Shown piece by piece: positions 6,113 through 12,297 of a stretch of DNA of 12,297 bases. The position numbers and the translations under genes were made by a program. The notes below the pieces were generated by a model. That model did no database searches, was not told the DNA's origin, and worked only from the letters and a program-made list of their open reading frames with translations. Origin of the DNA: Limnohabitans sp. (GTDB lineage: Bacteria; Pseudomonadota; Gammaproteobacteria; Burkholderiales; Burkholderiaceae_C); assembly GCA_009693225.1 (NCBI GenBank), contig SHXP01000046.1:1-12297 (forward strand). Direction: 5' to 3'. Within the stretch, counting starts at the first letter, position 1; each line of letters begins with the position of its first letter.

Positions 6113-7414
6113 ATGTCATTCATCCGTCCTAACTGCTTGTCGCACTTGTGTGCCGCAGCAGTTATTACTTTGTCGTCTTCTGCTGTCATGGCGCAAGAAA
6201 CTTTCAAAATCGGTATTGTTAGTTTCCTCTCCGGCCAGGCCGCTGAAAGCTTCGGTATCCCTGCGGTCAACGGTGCCAAGGTGTTGATCGACGCTTTCAA
6301 CAAAGGGCAAGCCCCTGCGCCTTACAACAAGCCCGGTATCGGCGGAATGCAGATTGAGGCTATTTATGTGGATGAGGCCGGTGGCGCCACCAAGCAGGTG
6401 CAGGAATTGCGTAACCTGTATGAGCGCGACAAGGTCGACGTGGTGGTCGGTTATGTCGGATCGGGCGATTGTCTGGCCGTGGCACCGGTGGCCGAAGAAT
6501 TGAAAAAATTCCTCATCCTCTATGACTGCGGTACGCCGCGTATTTTTGAAGAAAACAATTTCAAATATGTTTTCCGTACCGCATCACATGCGGCCATGGA
6601 CAACGTGTCCATGGCGCGTTATTTGAAGTCACGCAAAGTGCCGGTCAGCACTTACAGCATGATTAATCAGGATTACGCCTGGGGTCAGGATTCACGCAAA
6701 GACTTTATGCTGTCCATGGCCAACCTGTACCCGGATGCCAAAACAGCGGTCGATCAGTTACCCAAATTCAGCGCCGGACAATACGGAACTGAGATTTCAG
6801 CATTGATGTCGCAGCCCGCTGACCTGATCCACTCCAGTTTGTGGGGCGGCGACTTGCAGGCGTTCATTCTGCAATCCGGCCCGCGAGGCATGTTTAAAAA
6901 ATCGCAGGTGGTGTTGACCGCCGCCGACCATGTGTTACCCGGCCTGGGCAACAAAATGCCCGATGGCACCATCATCGGTGCGCGCGGCGCTTATGGTCTG
7001 ATGGCCCCGCCTTCCCCCTTGAACACCTGGTGGTGGGACTTGTACAGCAAGGCCAATAATGTTTATCCGGTGCAGGCGCCTTACCGCATGGCTCAGGCGC
7101 TCATGGGCTTGAAGCTTGCGGCTGAAAAGGCCATGCAGGTTAACAAGGGTCAAAAACCCACCATGGACCAAATGATGACGGCTTTGCGCGGAAGCGAGTG
7201 GATGTCGCCAGCCGGCAAGATTCGCATGGTGCTGGGCAACGGACAGCAGGCGATTCAAGATAGCGCCATCGGCCGTACCAAATGGAGCGAAGAAAAGAAA
7301 ATGGTGTTGCTGGAAGACATACAGCATTTTGATGCAGAGTGTGTCAACCCTCCGCCCAATATAAAGACAGAGGACTGGCTCAAATCCGGTTTTGCCGGCG
7401 CCAAATGCAAATAA
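6113..7414 (+). CDS. Periplasmic substrate-binding protein of branched-chain amino-acid-type ABC importer
   Basis: This is the periplasmic receptor of the liv-like importer, from the type I (LIVBP/Peripla_BP_6) family. The 433-residue precursor has an N-terminal signal peptide with a hydrophobic core at 12-22 and a V-M-A cleavage site before Gln28. The mature chain opens with FKIGIVSFLSGQAAESFG, the usual first strand and loop, then NGAKVLIDAFN, VDEAGGATKQVQELRNL and VVVGYVGSGDCLAVAPVAEE, matching the lobe I pattern. Four mature cysteines (120, 139, 410, 432) fall into two close pairs and could form disulfides. It is larger than E. coli LivJ (about 367 residues). GGAG at 6101-6104, eight bases before the ATG, is a good ribosome binding site. 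The ligand cannot be inferred; the family binds branched-chain amino acids, short amides, urea, aromatic acids and others. Confidence 0.9.
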   Translation: MSFIRPNCLSHLCAAAVITLSSSAVMAQETFKIGIVSFLSGQAAESFGIPAVNGAKVLIDAFNKGQAPAPYNKPGIGGMQIEAIYVDEAGGATKQVQELRNLYERDKVDVVVGYVGSGDCLAVAPVAEELKKFLILYDCGTPRIFEENNFKYVFRTASHAAMDNVSMARYLKSRKVPVSTYSMINQDYAWGQDSRKDFMLSMANLYPDAKTAVDQLPKFSAGQYGTEISALMSQPADLIHSSLWGGDLQAFILQSGPRGMFKKSQVVLTAADHVLPGLGNKMPDGTIIGARGAYGLMAPPSPLNTWWWDLYSKANNVYPVQAPYRMAQALMGLKLAAEKAMQVNKGQKPTMDQMMTALRGSEWMSPAGKIRMVLGNGQQAIQDSAIGRTKWSEEKKMVLLEDIQHFDAECVNPPPNIKTEDWLKSGFAGAKCK

Positions 7415-7416
7415 CA

Positions 7417-7439
7417 ATGTTTGCAAAAAAAGCAAAACA
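7417..7439 (+). other. Intercistronic stem-loop between binding protein and permease genes
   Basis: Just after the binding-protein stop, TGTTTGC pairs with GCAAAACA around a loop of seven A residues, with one bulged A. No T-run follows, so it is not a classical terminator. Hairpins at this place in binding-protein operons are known to protect the upstream mRNA from 3' decay and so raise binding protein over permease levels. That role here is inference; the stem is short and A/T-rich. Confidence 0.3.
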
Positions 7440-7460
7440 CTCTGAACCGGTAACTCATTC

Positions 7461-8357
7461 ATGCAACTTGTATTGACCATTCTGGTTGACGGCCTGAGCT
7501 ATGCCTCCTGGCTTTTCATTGTCGCCCTCGGCCTGACGCTGGTATTCGGTGTGCTCAAGATACTGAATATTGCGCACGGCAGTTTTTATGCCCTCGGTGC
7601 ATATGCCGCCGCATCTGCGGTGGCCTGGTTCACCGGCAGCGGTGCGGCGCCACCCTTATCGCTGTTGGCCATGTTGCTGGCAGCCATTGCCGTCGCCTTG
7701 CTGATCGCCCCTATGACCGAACGCGGTTTGCTGCGTTTTTACTACGGGCGTGATGAGGTCTTGCTGGTGCTGGTGACTTATGCCATGTTTCTGATGCTGG
7801 AAGACATCACCAAACTCATCTGGGGCGCCAACCCGTACTATGTGTCCGAGCCCTATGCCTTGTTCAGCAATATCGATATTGGAAGACAAAGTTATGTCGG
7901 CTATGACCTGTTTCTCGTGGTGCTGGCTGTGGTGGTCGGCTTGGCGGTCTGGTGGGGCTTGAACCGGACGCGTTCCGGCAAGATTGTGACGGCTGTTATC
8001 CACAGTCCTGAGATTGCGGCGAGCATGGGCATCAAGGTTTCGCGTGTTTACATGGTGTCATTCACGGTGGGCATTTTCCTGGCCGCACTCGGCGGCGCAT
8101 TCACTGCGCCCATGATCTCGGTTCAGCCCGGTGTATCGGTCGGTGTCATTATTATTTCCTTTGCCGTGGTCATCATTGGCGGTCTCGGCAGTATCGAAGG
8201 TGCCGCCATCGGCGCCATCATTGTTGGACTGGCGCGCGCCTTTGCCGTGCATATTGTGCCGGTGGCTGAATTGTTCTCTGTCTATCTGGTGATGGCGCTG
8301 GTGCTGGTGTTCAGACCCGAGGGTTTGTTTCAACGTATTCAGGCTCGGAAAATTTAA
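7461..8357 (+). CDS. Branched-chain amino-acid-type ABC transporter permease, LivH family
   Basis: This is one of the two inner-membrane subunits of the importer. The 298-residue product is almost entirely hydrophobic, with about eight membrane segments. Near the N-terminus it carries the LivH signature LNIAHGSFYALGAY (about 35-48). Near 235-258 it has the conserved cytoplasmic loop region VIIGGLGSIEGAAIGAIIVG, where the permease docks on an ATPase. It ends with VFRPEGLF, a common LivH ending. The ATG at 7461 is used because the LivH pattern begins about ten residues in; the ribosome binding site is weak, which fits translational coupling in the operon. The gap to the binding-protein gene is 46 bases and to the next gene two bases. 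A perfect DnaA-box sequence falls by chance or design at 7996-8004. The family is certain, the substrate unknown. Confidence 0.93.
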   Translation: MQLVLTILVDGLSYASWLFIVALGLTLVFGVLKILNIAHGSFYALGAYAAASAVAWFTGSGAAPPLSLLAMLLAAIAVALLIAPMTERGLLRFYYGRDEVLLVLVTYAMFLMLEDITKLIWGANPYYVSEPYALFSNIDIGRQSYVGYDLFLVVLAVVVGLAVWWGLNRTRSGKIVTAVIHSPEIAASMGIKVSRVYMVSFTVGIFLAALGGAFTAPMISVQPGVSVGVIIISFAVVIIGGLGSIEGAAIGAIIVGLARAFAVHIVPVAELFSVYLVMALVLVFRPEGLFQRIQARKI

Positions 8358-8359
8358 CC

Positions 8360-9292
8360 ATGACCAAGTTGTTGATCAGTGCTTTGCTGGTGTTTATAGC
8401 TGCTTTGAGTGCGGGCGCGTTTTTGCCGCGCTGGTTACAGTTCATGCTGACCATGGCCATGGCCAACGGACTGGTTTCACTGGGCATTGTGTTTTTGATG
8501 CGTGGCGGTGTGGTGGCTTTCGGTCAGGGCTTGATGTCAGCTATAGGCGGTTACACCGCAGCACTGGTATTCAATATGCTGGGCTGGCAGGATGCAATTT
8601 TGCTGCCGTTGCTCAGCGGCGTCATGGCGTGTTTGATCACGGCGCCATTCGGTCCTTTGCTGGCCGGTTACCGGGGTATTTTCTTTTCCATGTTGACGCT
8701 GGCCATGTCCATGGTCGGTTATGGCATTCTCGTCAAAACCGACAGCCTTGGCGGCTCTGACGGTTTCAACATGGGGCGCATCAGTGTGCTCGGTCAGCCG
8801 CTGGCGGACCAGCAGGTGAGTTTCACCATGTACGCGGTCACCCTGTTTTTTGCGGTGATCTGCGCTTTGTTTGCGCGTATTTATTTTTCATCGACCCGCG
8901 GTCTGGTGACCCAGGCCATACGCGATAACGAATTGCGTGTCGAATACATGGGCGGATCGGTCAGCAGCAGCATGGCCATCAACTTCTGGCTGGCTTCTTT
9001 TCTTGGCGGCGTAGGCGGCGCACTGGCTGTCATGGCCTTGGGTCATATTGACCCCAACTTCAGTTACTGGACCACCTCGGGTGAATATGTGTTCGTCGCC
9101 ATACTGGCAGGAACGCAAAGTGTGGTGGCCATCATGTTGTCATCCGTGGTGCTCGAAGTGGTGCGTTCGTTTTCCAGTTCATATTTCCCCAACACCTGGC
9201 AGATGGCTCTGGGCTTGTTCCTGCTGCTTGTGATCCGTTTTCTGCCCCAGGGCCTGGGATCACTTCGCCCCGGCAAAAAGGACGCAGCATGA
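8360..9292 (+). CDS. Branched-chain amino-acid-type ABC transporter permease, LivM family
   Basis: This is the second inner-membrane subunit, pairing with the LivH-type protein. The 310-residue product has about eight to nine hydrophobic segments. It carries the LivM-type block RGGVVAFGQGLMSAIGGYTAAL (about 48-69), corresponding to the family's G-xSxGxAxFxGIGAY motif, and LGGSDGFNM, matching the conserved LTGGSDGL region of LivM proteins. The ATPase-docking loop near 245-268 (AILAGTQSVVAIMLSSVVLEVV) is less canonical than in LivH, lacking the usual GG-GT-xGP pattern. The start lies two bases after the livH-type stop. The last four bases overlap the next gene as ATGA, which indicates coupled translation. 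Confidence 0.92.
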   Translation: MTKLLISALLVFIAALSAGAFLPRWLQFMLTMAMANGLVSLGIVFLMRGGVVAFGQGLMSAIGGYTAALVFNMLGWQDAILLPLLSGVMACLITAPFGPLLAGYRGIFFSMLTLAMSMVGYGILVKTDSLGGSDGFNMGRISVLGQPLADQQVSFTMYAVTLFFAVICALFARIYFSSTRGLVTQAIRDNELRVEYMGGSVSSSMAINFWLASFLGGVGGALAVMALGHIDPNFSYWTTSGEYVFVAILAGTQSVVAIMLSSVVLEVVRSFSSSYFPNTWQMALGLFLLLVIRFLPQGLGSLRPGKKDAA

Positions 9293-10053
9293 GCGCAGAT
9301 TTTTTACTGCAGGCACAAGGCTTGAACAAAAGCTTTGGTGCTGTGGTCGCTGCCCAGGATATCAATATCAACATAAGCAGCGGAGAACGCGTCAGCCTGA
9401 TCGGCAGTAACGGTGCGGGCAAAACCACGTTTGTGAACATGATCACCGGTTACATCCAGCCGGACAGCGGAGAGATACACCTGGCCGGACAACGCATCAA
9501 CAGTATGACGCCCAGACAAATCACCAGACTGGGTGTGGCGCGCTCGTTCCAGATCCCGCAGATTTATCCCAGCCTGAGCGTGATGGAAAACATGCTGGTC
9601 GCACAGGCCTGTCATGAAGACCGTTTGTCATTGTGGCGCCCGGTGCGCACGGCGGCCTCGCAGGAGCGGGCCGAGCAGGTGTTGCTGCGCTTTCGCTTGC
9701 AGGGCCAGCGTCAGCGAACTGCGGCAGAGCTGCCCGGGGGCATGCGCAAACTCCTGGATATTGCACTGGCCATGACCGGTCAACCCCGGCTGCTTTTGCT
9801 GGACGAACCGACCAGCGGAGTGGCGGCTGAAGAAAAGTTCCCTATGATGGATACTGTGATGCAAGCACTCAGCGGTCAGCCGCTGACCACCTTGTTTGTT
9901 GAACACGATATGGACATCGTCAGCCGGTATTGCGACCGGGTGATTGCTTTTTACAGCGGGCGCATCATTGCCGATGATGTGCCCTCAGTGGCGCTGGCCA
10001 ACGCCGATGTGCGTCGCTATGTCACCGGTGAAACTGGGGCTGCCCATGCTTGA
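9289..10053 (+). CDS. ABC transporter ATP-binding protein, LivG family
   Basis: This is one of the two cytoplasmic ATPases of the importer. The 254-residue product has Walker A GSNGAGKTT (39-47), the Q-loop glutamine in RSFQIP (Gln88), Walker B LLLLDEP with the catalytic Glu173, and the switch histidine in VEHD (His206). The LivG-type element PTSGVAAEEKF follows Walker B. The ABC signature is unusual: LPGGM (148-152) occupies the LSGGQ position, giving Pro for Ser and Met for Gln. LivG proteins often have divergent signatures (for example LAYGQ in E. coli), so the protein may be fully active. It overlaps the upstream permease gene by four bases and the downstream ATPase gene by eight, as expected of one polycistronic unit. 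Confidence 0.93.
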   Translation: MSADFLLQAQGLNKSFGAVVAAQDININISSGERVSLIGSNGAGKTTFVNMITGYIQPDSGEIHLAGQRINSMTPRQITRLGVARSFQIPQIYPSLSVMENMLVAQACHEDRLSLWRPVRTAASQERAEQVLLRFRLQGQRQRTAAELPGGMRKLLDIALAMTGQPRLLLLDEPTSGVAAEEKFPMMDTVMQALSGQPLTTLFVEHDMDIVSRYCDRVIAFYSGRIIADDVPSVALANADVRRYVTGETGAAHA

Positions 10054-10699
10054 ATTGAAAAACATGCATGTTCATATCGCCACTGCCCAGGTGCTGCGCG
10101 ACTTCAGCTTGTCGGTACGTCAGGGACAAATGGCCGGCCTCGTCGGTCGCAACGGCGCCGGCAAAACCAGCACCATGCGCAGCATCATGGGTCACTTGCC
10201 CTTGCGTCAAGGCAGCATGTCTTTTGACGGCCAGGACTTGTGTGCGCTGCCACCGGAAGCGCGCGCCGCTTTGGGCATTGGCTATATGCCCGAGGACCGC
10301 GGACTGGTGCCCGAGCTCACGGTCGAGGAAAACATACTCATACCTTTGTGGGTCAGCAAAACACTTAACGTCGACGAGCGCCTGGCGTTTGTCTACAAGG
10401 TCTTGCCTGAGCTCAAGGAGATGGCACAGCGAAGCGCTTTGCTGCTCTCCGGCGGCCAGCAAAAACTCGTGGCATTGGGGCGCGCTTTGGCTGTGGGCAC
10501 GCGCCTGTTATTGCTGGATGAGCCGTTTGAAGGCGTGGCACCGGCCTTGTCGATGCGTTTGTCTGAGGTGATTTCCCGCTTGAAAGGCAGCGAGTTGTCG
10601 GTGTTGATTTCTCAATCCAACTTGAACCATTCCAGCGGTTTGCTCGACACGACCCTTGTGATAGAGCGCGGAGCGAATGTGGCGGCAAGCGGGTCTTGA
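10046..10699 (+). CDS. ABC transporter ATP-binding protein, LivF family (short C-terminus)
   Basis: This is the second ATPase of the importer. The start at ATG 10046, inside the last codons of the preceding gene, gives MLELKNMHVHIATAQVL, the normal LivF beginning. A longer open frame from 9944 only repeats sequence overlapping the previous gene. The 217-residue product has Walker A GRNGAGKTS (34-42), YMPEDRGLVPELTVEEN (80-96), a canonical LSGGQ (134-138), and Walker B LLLLDEP (154-160) then FEGVAPALS. The switch region is ISQSN with Gln190, where LivF proteins usually have a VEQN pattern, so the Gln is kept and the Glu lost. It ends abruptly at VAASGS, some 15-20 residues earlier than most LivF proteins, which finish with an AYLG-like motif. 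The truncation is probably harmless because all ATPase motifs are complete. Confidence 0.9.
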   Translation: MLELKNMHVHIATAQVLRDFSLSVRQGQMAGLVGRNGAGKTSTMRSIMGHLPLRQGSMSFDGQDLCALPPEARAALGIGYMPEDRGLVPELTVEENILIPLWVSKTLNVDERLAFVYKVLPELKEMAQRSALLLSGGQQKLVALGRALAVGTRLLLLDEPFEGVAPALSMRLSEVISRLKGSELSVLISQSNLNHSSGLLDTTLVIERGANVAASGS

Positions 10700-10747
10700 G
10701 CCGCATTTAAAAGCAGCCACTGAATAAATGCCCGTTGATTCAGCCGC

Positions 10748-10770
10748 GCCAAGCGCTGAAAAGCACTGGC
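10748..10770. other. Hairpin between convergent genes (possible weak terminator)
   Basis: GCC-A-AGCGCT, a GAAA tetraloop and AGCACT-GGC form a stem of nine paired positions containing one C-A mismatch and one bulged A. It lies in the 79-base gap between the convergent transporter ATPase gene and the FAD oxidase gene. A second six-base inverted repeat, CTGAAT/ATTCAG (10720-10725 and 10738-10743), lies just before it. Neither has a T-run on either strand, so neither is a textbook Rho-independent terminator; they may be 3'-end structures or Rho-related. Confidence 0.3.
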
Positions 10771-10778
10771 CGGCGGCA

Positions 10779-12206
10779 TCAATCCAGAAAAATCTTGCCC
10801 GGGTTCATGATGTTTTTCGGGTCCAGTGCTTTCTTGATGGTGCGCATCATGGAGACCGCGCCGGCACCTGCCTCGTTCACCAGAAACTCCATTTTGTGCA
10901 AGCCTATGCCGTGTTCACCGGTACAGGTGCCGTCCATTGACAAGGCCCGAGCGACCAACTGGTTGTTCAGGGTCTCAGCGGTGGCGCGTTCCTGTGAGTT
11001 GTCCGGGTCGATCAGGTAGCCGAAATGGAAATTGCCGTCACCCACATGGCCGACCAGGAAATACGGTATGCCGGAGGCTTCAACCTCAGCCATCGAATCC
11101 AGCAGGCAATCCGCCAGGCGTGAAATCGGTACACAGGTGTCGGTGCTGATGACGCGGCAACCCGGGCGGCTGTTCAAACCGGCGAAATAGGTGTTGTGCC
11201 TGGCGGTCCACAAGCGCGTGCGGTCTTCCGGTGTCGTGGCCCATTCGAAAGCCTTGCCGCCGAACTCAGAAGAGATTTCCTGTACGGTCTCGGCCTGCTC
11301 CTTGACACTGGCAGGCGAGCCGTGAAACTCCATCAGCAACATGGGCTGCACCGGCAGGCTGACCTTGGAATAAGCGTTGACCATGCGCACCGCGTTCTGG
11401 TCGATCAATTCGACACGCGCGATAGGTATGCCCATTTGGATGATTTGAATCGTGGTGTGCACCGCTGCTTCGATAGACGGAAACGAGCAGGTGGCGGCAG
11501 ACACGGCTTCAGGCAAAGGAAAGAGTTTCAATGTGATTTCAGTGATCACGCCCAGCGTGCCTTCGCTGCCGACCATCAGCCGCGTCAGGTCATAACCGGC
11601 GGAGGATTTGCGCGCGCGCGTGCCTGTGCGGATGACTTCGCCGTTGGCAGTGACGACTTCGAGGCCCAGCACGTTTTCGCGCATGGTGCCGTAGCGCACC
11701 GCATTCGTGCCGCTGGCCCGTGTGGCGCTCATGCCACCGATGCTGGCGTCTGCGCCCGGGTCAATCGGGAAAAACAAGCCGGTGCTTTTGATTTCTTCGT
11801 TCAATTGTTTGCGCGTCACGCCGGGCTGAACAGTGACGGTCAAATCCTCAGGCTTGATGCTCAACACTTTTTTCATGCGCGAGACATCGATACTGATACC
11901 GCCTTGAACAGCGAGCAAATGGCCTTCAAGCGATGAGCCGATACCGAAAGGAATGACAGGAACCGAATGCTCGGCGGCGTGTTTGACGGTGAAAGCCACA
12001 TCGGCCGTGCTTTCGGCAAACACAACGGCAGCAGGCGGCGGCACGGTGGTGTAAGCGGATTCGTCGCGCCCGTGGTGTTCGCGCACCGACATCGCGGTGG
12101 AACAGCGATCGCCGAAATGCGCCTTGAGCGCGTCAATCAAAGACGGCGGCACGTCGCGAAGTGTGATGGCGGGCATCAGGTGTTGGGCGGTGGTCGGTGC
12201 ATTCAT
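10779..12206 (-). CDS. FAD-dependent 2-hydroxyacid oxidase (D-lactate dehydrogenase/GlcD-like)
   Basis: The product belongs to the FAD-binding PCMH/oxidase-C family that includes cytochrome-linked D-lactate dehydrogenase (mitochondrial LDHD type) and glycolate oxidase GlcD. It would oxidise a D-2-hydroxyacid to the 2-oxoacid, passing electrons to a quinone or cytochrome. The 475-residue chain has the FAD segment PFGIGSSLEG (86-95), GGMSATRASGTNAVRYG (157-173) and VGSEGTLGVITEITLKL (212-228), ending the PCMH domain. The oxidase-C domain follows, with the active-site motif VGHVGDGNFH (385-394, two histidines), GTCTGEHGIG (426-435) and the C-terminal DPKNIMNPGKIF. The start is supported by AGGAG (12216-12220), nine bases before the ATG. 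There is no Cys-rich 4Fe-4S extension and no glcE/glcF neighbour, which favours a single-subunit D-lactate-dehydrogenase-like enzyme over glycolate oxidase. It faces the liv-like operon tail to tail. Confidence 0.9.
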   Translation of the reverse strand: MNAPTTAQHLMPAITLRDVPPSLIDALKAHFGDRCSTAMSVREHHGRDESAYTTVPPPAAVVFAESTADVAFTVKHAAEHSVPVIPFGIGSSLEGHLLAVQGGISIDVSRMKKVLSIKPEDLTVTVQPGVTRKQLNEEIKSTGLFFPIDPGADASIGGMSATRASGTNAVRYGTMRENVLGLEVVTANGEVIRTGTRARKSSAGYDLTRLMVGSEGTLGVITEITLKLFPLPEAVSAATCSFPSIEAAVHTTIQIIQMGIPIARVELIDQNAVRMVNAYSKVSLPVQPMLLMEFHGSPASVKEQAETVQEISSEFGGKAFEWATTPEDRTRLWTARHNTYFAGLNSRPGCRVISTDTCVPISRLADCLLDSMAEVEASGIPYFLVGHVGDGNFHFGYLIDPDNSQERATAETLNNQLVARALSMDGTCTGEHGIGLHKMEFLVNEAGAGAVSMMRTIKKALDPKNIMNPGKIFLD

Positions 12207-12297
12207 GGCGGCGTACTCCTGTGGTTCTGCATTCTAAGCAGAGCAGGCTGAGCACGGAACGGGCATAAACCCAGCCGGAAAAGTAAGAAGGCGTCAG
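12207..12297 (-). promoter_or_regulatory. 5' region of the FAD oxidase gene
   Basis: Read on the minus strand, AGGAG (12216-12220) is a strong ribosome binding site. TAGAAT (12231-12236) is a five-of-six match to a -10 element and would start transcription about ten bases before the AGGAG. No good -35 element lies 16-18 bases upstream, where the sequence reads roughly TTCCGT. The remaining bases to the window end show no recognisable gene or repeat; a neighbour's end could lie there but cannot be supported. Confidence 0.3.

Noticed and set aside
9944..10045. Longer start for the LivF-type ATPase
   Set aside because: The added residues lie entirely within the preceding gene in another frame and do not resemble ATPase sequence; the LivF pattern starts at 10046.
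11609..11623. Alternating GC/TG run with possible Z-DNA tendency
   Set aside because: It is 15 bases long and explained by Thr-Arg-Ala-Arg-Lys codons in the FAD oxidase; too short to claim a structural role.
11196..11936. Long plus-strand open frame (246 codons) opposite the FAD oxidase
   Set aside because: Antisense shadow of a GC-rich coding sequence; the opposite strand has full family motifs throughout.

Overview
The window reads as a chromosomal segment close to the replication origin of a beta-proteobacterium, most likely a member of the Burkholderiales. This rests on gene order and protein character and was not tested by a database search. It opens with the last codons of gyrB, a gene that usually follows dnaA-dnaN. 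It then carries the origin-proximal set mnmG (gidA), rsmG (gidB), a LysE-type exporter, parA and parB. The second half is a five-gene branched-chain-amino-acid-type ABC transporter operon, facing a convergent FAD-dependent 2-hydroxyacid oxidase. Gene density is very high, and no stretch longer than about 165 bases lacks a gene.

Layout. 1-80: gyrB 3' end (+). 77-790: a signal-less solute-binding-fold protein (-), whose stop codon overlaps the gyrB stop. 905-2860 mnmG, 2860-3495 rsmG, 3660-4274 LysE-family exporter, 4280-5077 parA and 5106-6008 parB, all on +. 6113-7414 periplasmic binding protein, 7461-8357 and 8360-9292 two permeases, 9289-10053 and 10046-10699 two ATPases, also on +, form a tightly packed liv-like operon. 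10779-12206 is the FAD oxidase on the minus strand.

How the parts work together. MnmG modifies the wobble uridine of certain tRNAs, and RsmG methylates 16S rRNA. ParA and ParB are the chromosome-segregation ATPase and CTPase. Their DNA target parS is in the window: two perfect 16-bp TGTTTCACGTGAAACA palindromes, one inside mnmG and one between rsmG and the exporter gene, plus a one-mismatch copy inside mnmG. All three lie 0.7-2 kb upstream of parA, so the segregation proteins are encoded beside their own loading sites. The liv-like operon encodes a complete importer, with binding protein, LivH- and LivM-type permeases, and LivG- and LivF-type ATPases, for an amino acid or related small molecule that cannot be named from sequence.

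Nothing here looks like a mobile element, CRISPR array, defence island or RNA gene, and I found no clearly new system. The points most worth a second look are the parS cluster and its coding overlap, the signal-less binding-fold protein between gyrB and mnmG, the exporter embedded directly before parA, the terminator-like hairpin just before the liv operon, and sequence deviations in the two transporter ATPases.
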